A DNA stretch of 12,891 bases from GCA-2686765 sp036012725. Its GTDB lineage: Bacteria; Pseudomonadota; Alphaproteobacteria; Rhodospirillales; 2-02-FULL-58-16. The stretch's first letter is position 1, and each line of letters begins with the position of its first letter. Of this stretch, positions 4,860 through 11,741 are shown piece by piece. The stretch lies in the NCBI GenBank assembly GCA_036012725.1, contig DASCPW010000004.1, positions 1 to 12,891 of the forward strand, read 5' to 3'. The notes under the pieces are model-generated. The model worked only from the letters and a program-made list of their open reading frames with translations. It was not told the origin of the DNA and did no database searches. The translations under genes and the position numbers were made by a program.

Positions 4860-7439
4860 TCAGCCGCTAAAGCGTTGCCACCAGCCCTTGCGCCGTGATT
4901 CCGGTTGCTCCCGCCCCTTGTCCGCGCCGACGTCAATGACGGTGGTTTTACCGGCCTTGCTTTCATTCCCGCCCGCTTCCGTCTGGTCCTTGGCGGCGGT
5001 TTCACCCTTGGCGCCGATGTCACCGGCGGCATCGACGGTCTTGGCCTTACGCCGGCGCTTGGGTGCGGCCCTTGTCTTTGCCTTTGCCTTTGCCTTTGCC
5101 TTTGTCTTTGTCTTTGTCTTTGTCTTTGTCTTTGTCTTTGTCTTTGCCTTTGTCTTTGCCTTTGCCTTTTTCGGTTTCTTTTCCACGGTCTTCGGTTCGG
5201 GGCCAACGATTTGGGTTGTGGCCTCGGTTTTGGAAGTAGTCTCTTTTTGCTTGCGCTTTCCAGCGGTGCTTTTGACCGAGCGGCATTTTTGGGTGCTGGA
5301 CCCGCTCTTGGTTTTTGCTTCCATCGGCGCCGCCTTGAATTCGTCGGCAGAAGAGACAAGCAAGATGGTTTCGCTTTCGGGAGGCTGTAAGAGAATGGCC
5401 TCTGGGGGACCGCTCAGCAAGGAGGTATCAACCGCGGAATCTTTGCTCCGTTCCTGTTTGTCCTCGCTTTCCGGCTTGCCGGTTTCGACCTGCGTGTCAG
5501 GGCTTTTACGGGACCGCCGGCGTCCACCGCGCCTACCGCGGCGGCGTTTGCCCCGGAATTCGTCCGTTTCACCGGTTGCCGTTTCCGTGGCGGTCTCCTG
5601 GGATGTCTCGGCAACTTGGTCCGTGGCGCTGTTTTTCCCGGCCTCGACCGTTGCTTCCTGCTCCTCGCCAATGGGTTTTCGGCGGCGGCGCCCGCGGCCG
5701 CGGCGGCGACGTCGCTTGGGGCTTTCTTCTCCGCCCTCCGATTGAGGTCTTTCTTTCGCCGCCAAGCCTTCACCGCCGGCGATCGGGACAGCGGGGGCTT
5801 TGGTGGGCGCTGTCTTTCCCCGTTCGATGCGATGATTCGGCGGAATGAGCGAATCATCGGCGGACAGGCTGACGATAAAATCGTTACGGCTCTCGATATT
5901 GGCCAGGGCGGCGCGTTTCTGATTGAGGATATAAAGCGCCACTTCCGTCGAAACATGGACGGTAATCTCTTTCGAATGGTTCTGGTTGCCTTCCTCTTCG
6001 ATAGCGCGCAAAACGTTCAAGGCGGCAGATTCCGTTGAGCGCCGAATGCCCGAGCCGCTACAATGGGGGCAGGGTTTGGAACTGGTTTCAATCAGACTGG
6101 GCCGCAACCGCTGGCGGGACATTTCCAGAAGGCCAAAAAGACTGATCCTACCCATTTGAATACGGGCGCGGTCGCTGCGCATGGCTTCCTTGAGCTGCCG
6201 CTCGACCTTGACGTTGTTGCGCCGAACTTCCATGTCGATGAAATCGATGACTATGAGCCCGGCAAGATCGCGCAGACGTAATTGGCGGGCGATTTCGTCG
6301 GCGGCCTCCAGATTGGTTCTCAGCGCCGTTTCCTCGATATTTCGCTCTTTTGTGGAACGGCCTGAGTTGACGTCGATGGCGACAAGGGCTTCGGTGGGAC
6401 TAAAGACGATGTAGCCACCGGACTTGAGCTGGATTTCAGGCAAGTGAATGGCATCCAACTGGCTTTCCACATGATAATAATGCATCAGGGATTTACCGGT
6501 TTCGCGGTACTTTTTCACCCGCTTGGCGTGGCTGGCAATCATTAGCTTCATGAAATCCTTGGCCATGCGGTAAGCGGTGTCGCCATTGACGATAATCTCG
6601 TCGATATCACGGCTGTAGAGGTCGCGGATGGCGCGCTTGATCAAGTTGCCCTCTTCGTGGATCAGGGCCGGAGCCATCGATTGCAATGTTAAATTGCGGA
6701 TGCCGTCCCAAAGACGCATCAAATATTCGTAATCACGCTTGATTTCCGGCTTGCTGCGATTGATGCCCGCGGTACGCACGATGACCGCGACACCCTCGGG
6801 AATGCCAAGGTTGCCGAGAACGGATTTCAATCGCTTGCGATCGGCGCCGTTGGTAATCTTCCGCGAGATGCCACCGCCGCGCGCCGTATTGGGCATCAAT
6901 ACGCAATAGCGTCCGGCCAGTGAAATGTAAGTGGTAAGCGCCGCGCCCTTGTGGCCCCGTTCCTCCTTGACCACTTGGATGAGCATGACCTGGCGGCGCT
7001 TGATGACTTCCTGGATTTTGTAGCGGCGCAGCGAAGGCTTGACCCAATGGGCCTCAACCTCTTCGCTGTCGTCCCCGCCGATGGTTTCCAGTTTTTCACC
7101 ATTCGCCTCGCCGTCATCCACCGATTTACCGTCCGCGTCGGCTTTTTCGGCGGGGTCTTGCTCAGCAACCAGCGCTTGCCGGTCTTCAATGGGAATCTGG
7201 CAGTAGTCGGGATGAATTTCGCTAAAGGAGAGGAATCCGTGACGGTTGCCGCCGAAATCGACAAAGGCCGCTTGCAGGGATGGTTCAACCCTGGTGACTT
7301 TTGCTAAATATATGTTGCCTTTAAGTCGCTTTCGGGATTCTACTTCGACGTCAAAATCTTCTAAACGGCTTCCGCTGAGAACCACCACCCGGGTTTCCTC
7401 CGGGTGACTGGCGTCGATAAGCATTTTTTTGCTGGTCAT
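4860..7439 (-). CDS. rne: ribonuclease E with long basic C-terminal scaffold
   Basis: Endoribonuclease that starts decay of most mRNAs, processes rRNA and tRNA precursors and organises the RNA degradosome; 859 residues. The core is complete. It starts MLIDASHPEETRVVVL, then comes the S1 RNA-binding region with LAKVTRVEPSLQAAFVDFGG (46-64), enlarged by an acidic low-complexity insert at about 92-131. The 5'-sensor/RNase H-like part and the DNase I-like part follow, with AIDVNSGR (Asp356) and VIDF (Asp399). Their 43-residue spacing equals that of E. coli Asp303 and Asp346. CPHC at 457-460 is the zinc-link, with the same distance from Asp399 as in E. coli. From about 540 the tail is disordered with Arg-rich blocks (RRRRRRGRGRRRR, GKRRRGRRGGRRR) and a Lys-Thr/Lys-Ala tract at about 758-789. 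It ends KGWWQRFSG, like the PNPase-docking end of Caulobacter RNase E. ATG 7439 is supported by GGAG 11 bases upstream and by the typical start of homologs. The enzyme may control its own mRNA through the leader. Confidence 0.97.
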   Translation of the reverse strand: MTSKKMLIDASHPEETRVVVLSGSRLEDFDVEVESRKRLKGNIYLAKVTRVEPSLQAAFVDFGGNRHGFLSFSEIHPDYCQIPIEDRQALVAEQDPAEKADADGKSVDDGEANGEKLETIGGDDSEEVEAHWVKPSLRRYKIQEVIKRRQVMLIQVVKEERGHKGAALTTYISLAGRYCVLMPNTARGGGISRKITNGADRKRLKSVLGNLGIPEGVAVIVRTAGINRSKPEIKRDYEYLMRLWDGIRNLTLQSMAPALIHEEGNLIKRAIRDLYSRDIDEIIVNGDTAYRMAKDFMKLMIASHAKRVKKYRETGKSLMHYYHVESQLDAIHLPEIQLKSGGYIVFSPTEALVAIDVNSGRSTKERNIEETALRTNLEAADEIARQLRLRDLAGLIVIDFIDMEVRRNNVKVERQLKEAMRSDRARIQMGRISLFGLLEMSRQRLRPSLIETSSKPCPHCSGSGIRRSTESAALNVLRAIEEEGNQNHSKEITVHVSTEVALYILNQKRAALANIESRNDFIVSLSADDSLIPPNHRIERGKTAPTKAPAVPIAGGEGLAAKERPQSEGGEESPKRRRRRGRGRRRRKPIGEEQEATVEAGKNSATDQVAETSQETATETATGETDEFRGKRRRGRRGGRRRSRKSPDTQVETGKPESEDKQERSKDSAVDTSLLSGPPEAILLQPPESETILLVSSADEFKAAPMEAKTKSGSSTQKCRSVKSTAGKRKQKETTSKTEATTQIVGPEPKTVEKKPKKAKAKTKAKTKTKTKTKTKTKTKAKAKAKAKTRAAPKRRRKAKTVDAAGDIGAKGETAAKDQTEAGGNESKAGKTTVIDVGADKGREQPESRRKGWWQRFSG
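5071..5166 (-). repeat. hexanucleotide tandem array in the rne tail (16 units)
   Basis: On the plus strand the array reads TTTGCC or TTTGTC sixteen times in a row (the first unit is CTTGTC), without interruption. On the coding strand each unit is GGCAAA or GACAAA, encoding a Lys-Ala or Lys-Thr pair, so the array makes an alternating basic tract in the RNase E tail. Units differ by one C/T change (Ala or Thr). The central block of seven identical TTTGTC copies (5101-5142) suggests recent slippage. Because six is a multiple of three, gain or loss of units changes tail length but never the frame. Confidence 0.95.
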
Positions 7440-7454
7440 TAACTTGTTGACTCC

Positions 7455-7470
7455 ATGGCACCACAGCCAT
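7455..7470 (-). promoter_or_regulatory. small hairpin just upstream of the rne ribosome-binding site
   Basis: In the rne leader RNA, ATGGC (7470-7466) can pair with GCCAT (7459-7455) around a six-base loop. The ribosome site GGAG (7454-7451) begins immediately after the stem and the rne ATG follows 11 bases later. The stem is only five pairs, so it may be chance. It sits where structure could influence translation or RNase E autoregulation, as known for the E. coli rne leader, but there is no direct evidence here. Confidence 0.25.
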
Positions 7471-7705
7471 CCGTATGCCCGGCCCTAGAATTCGGCGGGC
7501 GCGGGAACGGGGCCTAGAGGTGCAAAATTTTGGTGTTCGCATGCAGCCGGAGGCGCCAGCGAAATACCCTCTGACCATTTTCATGGGTAGATTTTGAACG
7601 GGAGTCGTTCGCGCTGCTCTATCCGGCATTGAGAAATCCTAAGACTAAGAAATCATTCAATCGCGGCTGATGATATTTCCAATAGTTGCAGACAGCCACT
7701 TTGTT

Positions 7706-7734
7706 AACATAACGGTAGGAATTAAGTTCGACAA
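7706..7734 (-). promoter_or_regulatory. candidate rne promoter
   Basis: On the minus strand TTGTCG (7734-7729) and TATGTT (7711-7706) are separated by 17 bases, each matching four of six consensus positions. The site lies in the AT-rich part of the intergenic region. It would give an rne leader of about 260 bases, long but in line with the 361-base leader of E. coli rne that mediates autoregulation. This is a by-eye candidate only. Confidence 0.3.
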
Positions 7735-7739
7735 TCGTC

Positions 7740-7768
7740 TTGTTGCTTTTAGCTCTGTGGAATATTAA
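7740..7768 (+). promoter_or_regulatory. candidate promoter of the amidase gene
   Basis: TTGTTG (7740-7745) and TATTAA (7763-7768) with a 17-base spacer, matching three and four of six consensus positions. It is about 80 bases upstream of the chosen amidase start and back-to-back with the rne candidate. The match is weak; position and local AT-richness are the main support. Confidence 0.25.
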
Positions 7769-7846
7769 GCCCATTGAGGTTAACAGCAAGACCGTGTGAC
7801 ATTTTTTGGCGGTATTTTTAAGGGCCTTACAGCGGGAAAATGCTTT

Positions 7847-9103
7847 ATGCCGCGGTTTGTTTCCGTTTTTCATCTGCTTTTTCTTGTCTTGCCGGCGGGG
7901 CTTATTTTCGGCGCCGCCCCGCACCCCGCCGCCGCCGAAGCCGTCGTCACGGATGTACGGGTTGGCGAGCATGGCGGCATGACCCGGTGCGTCTTCGATT
8001 TGACCAGTCAGGTGACGTTCAATGTTTTCACCTTGTCCGATCCCGAGCGCATTGTCGTTGATTTACCGGAGGTGGGGTGGCGTCTTCCTGGGCAGCCCTT
8101 GCCAAGCCGAACAGGGTTGTTGAAAACACTCCGTTACGGCTTGCACAAGACGAAAAATTCCCGCGTGGTTCTGTATGTCAATGGACCGGCGGCGATTGCC
8201 AGAGCTTTTTTGGTGGCGCCGTCGGCTGGCCATAAGTACCGATTGGTGATCGATTTGGTCGCAACCGGCGGCGCGGCCAAGCAAGGAAATTCACCAGCAA
8301 CGGGACTGTGGCAAGCCTCTCAGCCTCGGTTTTCCGCCGCATCCCCGGAAAGGGCGGCGGCCCCGTTTTCACCACCTTTACGCAAGCCTATGGCCCGGAA
8401 ACGTCAAAAGAAATGGGTCGTCGCCATCGATCCAGGCCATGGCGGCGTCGACCCCGGCACCATTGGCGCCAAAGGAATGTACGAGAAGCACATCACCTTG
8501 GCCGTGGCCCGTGAAATCAAGAAACGTTTAGAACGCAGCGGTCGTTTTCGCGTCGTTTTGACACGTAACCGCGATATTTTCATCCGCTTGCGTGATCGCG
8601 TCGTCATCGCCCGTGAAGCCGGCGCCGATCTGTTCATGTCTATTCATGCCGATTCCATCAAGAACAAGAACATACGCGGCCTTTCCGTCTATACCCTTTC
8701 CGAAAAGGCCTCGGACAAGGAAGCGGCGGAGTTGGCCGAGCAAGAAAACAAGGCCGATCTCATCGCCGGGGTCGATCTCAGCAACGAATCACCCGAGGTC
8801 ACCAACATCCTCATCGACCTGGCTCAGCGCGAAACCATGAATCAGTCTGTTCATTTCGCCTCGTCTCTGGTTGGAGAGTTAAAGCATAAAATCCGGATTC
8901 TGCGAAATAGCCATCGGTTCGCCGGTTTCGCTGTCCTCAAGGCGCTCGATGTGCCTTCCGTCCTGATTGAAGTGGGTTTCCTATCCAACCGCCAGGACGA
9001 ACAGGCGCTGAGAAGTAAAGGCTACCGCGCAAAATTGGCCTCGTCTATCGAGCGCGCCATCGAAAGCTATTTCGCCCAAATCGAAGAGGCTTACAGGAAA
9101 TAA
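7847..9103 (+). CDS. amiC: periplasmic N-acetylmuramoyl-L-alanine amidase with AMIN domain (AmiC type)
   Basis: Zinc amidase of 418 residues that cuts the bond between MurNAc and the stem peptide, splitting septal peptidoglycan during daughter-cell separation. A signal peptide spans residues 1 to about 32 (MPRF, long hydrophobic run, HPAAA before the cut). An AMIN domain follows at about 33-140 (VTDVRVGEHGGMTRCVFDL, 'ERIVVDLPEVGWRLPG'), which in this family targets the septum or cell wall. After a Pro/Ala-rich linker comes an Amidase_3 catalytic domain with zinc ligands His198 (DPGHGG), Glu213 (GMYEKH) and His267 (SIHAD), and catalytic Glu375 (LIEVGFLSN). The stretch rich in Glu/Ala between SEKASDKEAAEL and RETMNQ matches the helical insert that in AmiB/AmiC blocks the active site until an EnvC/NlpD-type activator binds. 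ATG 7847 is preferred over 7796 because it opens directly into the signal peptide, with GGGA 9-10 bases upstream. It sits just before PBP1A. Confidence 0.93.
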   Translation: MPRFVSVFHLLFLVLPAGLIFGAAPHPAAAEAVVTDVRVGEHGGMTRCVFDLTSQVTFNVFTLSDPERIVVDLPEVGWRLPGQPLPSRTGLLKTLRYGLHKTKNSRVVLYVNGPAAIARAFLVAPSAGHKYRLVIDLVATGGAAKQGNSPATGLWQASQPRFSAASPERAAAPFSPPLRKPMARKRQKKWVVAIDPGHGGVDPGTIGAKGMYEKHITLAVAREIKKRLERSGRFRVVLTRNRDIFIRLRDRVVIAREAGADLFMSIHADSIKNKNIRGLSVYTLSEKASDKEAAELAEQENKADLIAGVDLSNESPEVTNILIDLAQRETMNQSVHFASSLVGELKHKIRILRNSHRFAGFAVLKALDVPSVLIEVGFLSNRQDEQALRSKGYRAKLASSIERAIESYFAQIEEAYRK

Positions 9104-9148
9104 CCCGTTTCCCATCGCCGTCATAAGTCGGCCATATTTTCACGCTAA

Positions 9149-9177
9149 CTGAAACATCCGGTCAGCTCGGTTATAAT
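9149..9177 (+). promoter_or_regulatory. sigma-70-like promoter upstream of the PBP1A gene
   Basis: CTGAAA (9149-9154, four of six to the -35 consensus) and a perfect TATAAT (9172-9177) are separated by exactly 17 bases. Transcription would begin near 9184, some 30 bases before the PBP1A ATG. This is the best promoter in the window. It suggests that PBP1A has its own start in addition to any read-through from the amidase gene, as no T-tailed hairpin is seen in the 110-bp gap. Confidence 0.6.
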
Positions 9178-9213
9178 ACTCTCTCCGCACAAATTTTCCG
9201 GTTATGTGAGACC

Positions 9214-11631
9214 ATGTTCAAAGCCATCCTCAGCCTGTTGGGATCAGTTTTCATTTTGGCCATCCTGGGCGCGGTGGGGATGCTGTTCGTTTTCCATCAT
9301 TTCGGGCGCGCCTTACCCGACTATCGCCAGCTCGCCGACTATGAGCCGCCGGTGATGACCAGGGTCTATGCCGGCGATGGACGGCTGTTGTCCGAATACG
9401 CCGTCGAGAAACGGGTTTTCGTGCCTATCAAGGCAATGCCGAAGCTGGTTGTACGGGCCTTTCTCTCGGCCGAGGACAGGCACTTTTATAGCCATCCCGG
9501 CGTTGATTTTCTGAGCATCGCCCGCGCCATGCTAACCAACGTCAGAAACTTGGGAAAAGACCGCCGTCTCGTTGGCGCTTCCACCATTACCCAGCAGGTG
9601 GCGAAGAATTTTCTGCTTAACAATGAGGTGTCCTGGGAGCGTAAAATCAAGGAAGCTATCCTTGCCTTCCGTATGGAGCGCGCTTTCAACAAGGATCGGA
9701 TTTTAGAGCTTTATCTAAACGAGATTTATTTGGGCTTCGGTTCCTACGGCGTTGCGGCGGCGGCGTTGAACTATTTCAACAAGTCCTTGAACGAACTGAC
9801 CACCGCCGAGGCCGCCTATCTCGCCGCCCTGCCCAAGGCTCCCAATAATTATCATCCTGTCAAGTATCCCGCCGCCGCCAAGAAACGCCGCGATTGGGTC
9901 ATCGGACGTATGTTGATGGACGGCCTGATCACCGCCGACGAGGCGGAAATGGCCCGAGCCATGAGGCTGGAAGTGCGCCAGATGGCCAAAACCGAGTTCA
10001 TCAGGGCTGAATATTTTGCCGAGAACGTCCGCCGCGAACTGGCCGAACGCTATGGCGAACGTCAATTGTACAAAGGTGGTCTTTTAGTGCGCACAACGCT
10101 CGATCCGAGGCTCCAGGAGATCGCCGATACGGTCCTGCGCCAAGGACTCGAAACATATAACCGCCGCCACGGCTGGCACGGCCCCCTCGCCAGCATGGAA
10201 GTGGGTGCCGATTGGCCCGCCAGGCTGGCCAATGTGGACCCTCCCCCTGGCCTCGGCGGCTGGCAGCTGGCAGTGGTCCTGGGTGTTGACAAGGCTGGTG
10301 CCGACATCGGCTTTCGCGACACCAGCCACGGGCGTATTCCCCTGGCCGAGATGAAATGGGCGCGGCCTTGGATGGAAGATCAGAAATTGGGTCCGCCCGT
10401 GCTGGAAGCGGCCAGCGTTTTGACCCTGGGTGCCGTAATCGCCGTCGAATCTGTCACCGCCGATGCCAAAGGCAAAATTTATCCGGAAAATACTTTCGGC
10501 TTGCGACAAATCCCCGAGATCGAAGGGGCCCTGGTGGCCTTGGATCCCCATACGGGACGTATTTTGGCCATGACCGGCGGCTATGAATACGCCAAAAGCC
10601 AGTTTAACCGAGCCACCCAGGCCATGCGGCAACCGGGCTCGGCATTCAAGCCTTTCGTCTATTTGGCGGCCTTGGACAGCGGTTTTTCGCCCTCGACTTT
10701 GATCCTGGATGCTCCTTTTGTCATCGACCAAGGGCCTGGATTGCCGAAATGGCGCCCTTCCAACTATACCAAAAAATTTTATGGTCCCAGCACCATGCGG
10801 TTGGGGGTCGAGAAATCGCGCAATCTGATGACCGTGCGCTTGGCGCAAACCATCGGTATGGAAAAAGTGGCCGAATACGCCGAACGATTCGGTCTCGTCG
10901 CAACATTGCCGCGCCGGCTCGCTTCATCCTTGGGCGCCACGGAAACGACGCTTCTTAAGATCACCACCGCTTACGCCATGCTGGTCAACGGCGGAAAGAG
11001 AATTACGCCGACCTTGATCGACCGCATCCAAGACCGCCACGGCCGCACCGTGTTCCGTCACGACAACCGTGGCTGCGCCGTTTGCCGCGCCACTTTTTGG
11101 ATGAACCAACCGGTGCCGGTCATTGCGGAGCACCGCCAAGAGGTTACCAACCCCTTAAGTGCCTATCAGGTGGTTTCCATATTGCGCGGCGTGGTCCAAC
11201 GCGGCACCGGCAGACGGATCAAGACGGTCGGCAAACCGCTAGCCGGCAAGACCGGCACCACCAATGACAGTGTCGATACATGGTTCATCGGCTTTTCGCC
11301 GGACTTGGCGGTGGGGGTGTTCGCCGGCTTCGACGAGCCGCGCACGCTGGGCCGCAAAGAGCAAGGCGCCTCGGTTGCCGCTCCCATTTTCCGCAATTTC
11401 ATGGCCAAGGCTTTACAGGGACAGCCCACCGTCCCCTTCCGCATTCCGCCGGGCATTCGCCTGGTGCGCGTGAACGGAACCACCGGCCGGCTGGCGAAGA
11501 AGGGAGACCGCTACGTTATTCTGGAGGCTTTCAAGCCCGGTACCGTGCCAACGGAAAATAGCGAGGTCCTGGAAGGCTATACCACAACCGTAAGCGACAC
11601 CCCCGCCACCGGTACCGGCGGCCTGTACTGA
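9214..11631 (+). CDS. mrcA: penicillin-binding protein 1A, bifunctional glycosyltransferase/transpeptidase
   Basis: Class A PBP of 805 residues that polymerises lipid II and crosslinks the stem peptides on the periplasmic side of the inner membrane. Residues 3-28 form the membrane anchor. The GT51 domain follows, with catalytic Glu87 in SAEDRHFYSHPG, then GASTITQQVAKNF, 'ERKIKEAILAFRME' and 'KDRILELYLNEIYLGFGSYG'. Residues of about 300-430 fit the OB-like PBP1A domain. The transpeptidase domain has Ser476 and Lys479 (GSAFKPF), Ser535-Arg-Asn537 (EKSRN) and Lys679-Thr-Gly (KTGTTND), so all three penicillin-binding motifs are intact. A CAVC pair just before the KTG region (nt 11071-11082) falls in a stretch that often has paired cysteines in alphaproteobacterial homologs. 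The ATG at 9214 has only a weak purine stretch (GTGAGA) upstream but gives the expected start. It lies between the amidase and prfB. Confidence 0.97.
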   Translation: MFKAILSLLGSVFILAILGAVGMLFVFHHFGRALPDYRQLADYEPPVMTRVYAGDGRLLSEYAVEKRVFVPIKAMPKLVVRAFLSAEDRHFYSHPGVDFLSIARAMLTNVRNLGKDRRLVGASTITQQVAKNFLLNNEVSWERKIKEAILAFRMERAFNKDRILELYLNEIYLGFGSYGVAAAALNYFNKSLNELTTAEAAYLAALPKAPNNYHPVKYPAAAKKRRDWVIGRMLMDGLITADEAEMARAMRLEVRQMAKTEFIRAEYFAENVRRELAERYGERQLYKGGLLVRTTLDPRLQEIADTVLRQGLETYNRRHGWHGPLASMEVGADWPARLANVDPPPGLGGWQLAVVLGVDKAGADIGFRDTSHGRIPLAEMKWARPWMEDQKLGPPVLEAASVLTLGAVIAVESVTADAKGKIYPENTFGLRQIPEIEGALVALDPHTGRILAMTGGYEYAKSQFNRATQAMRQPGSAFKPFVYLAALDSGFSPSTLILDAPFVIDQGPGLPKWRPSNYTKKFYGPSTMRLGVEKSRNLMTVRLAQTIGMEKVAEYAERFGLVATLPRRLASSLGATETTLLKITTAYAMLVNGGKRITPTLIDRIQDRHGRTVFRHDNRGCAVCRATFWMNQPVPVIAEHRQEVTNPLSAYQVVSILRGVVQRGTGRRIKTVGKPLAGKTGTTNDSVDTWFIGFSPDLAVGVFAGFDEPRTLGRKEQGASVAAPIFRNFMAKALQGQPTVPFRIPPGIRLVRVNGTTGRLAKKGDRYVILEAFKPGTVPTENSEVLEGYTTTVSDTPATGTGGLY

Positions 11632-11741
11632 AGGAATTTTCCGGCTGACGGGCGGGGTAAAAGCAAAGGGCTGATCTTGGCCTTTGTATTGGCGCGCCTT
11701 TGTGGTTAAAAAATTCCTGAAAAAGAAACGGAGAAGCTTAA

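Larger units (their letters stand above)
7440..7846. other. 407-bp divergent intergenic region between rne and the amidase gene
   Basis: No convincing reading frame with a ribosome site, no tRNA and no repeat is visible here. The right half (about 7620-7800) is AT-rich compared with its surroundings, as expected for promoters, and contains one weak promoter candidate for each direction. The left half (7440-7620) is GC-rich and would be transcribed as a long rne leader if the rne promoter lies near 7706-7734. A small RNA cannot be excluded by eye. Confidence 0.7.

Noticed and set aside
5071..5166. Hexamer array as a CRISPR or phase-variation switch
   Set aside because: There are no spacers, the units are six bases, and copy changes preserve the frame, so no on/off switching is possible. 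It is a protein-coding tandem repeat.
4888..5745. Long plus-strand reading frame opposite the rne tail, with Phe-Val/Phe-Ala repeats
   Set aside because: It is the mirror of the repeat- and Arg-rich rne tail. It has no ribosome site or recognisable domain, and the opposite strand encodes an obvious RNase E.
10084..10848. 254-residue minus-strand frame opposite PBP1A
   Set aside because: The plus strand here encodes the OB-like and transpeptidase parts of PBP1A with intact motifs. The antisense frame has no start signal or domain.
11664..11702. Inverted repeat CAAAGG...CCTTTG after PBP1A as a terminator
   Set aside because: The stem is six pairs with an 11-base loop and there is no T-run behind it. 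A second CCTTTG at 11697 shows the match is easily met by chance.
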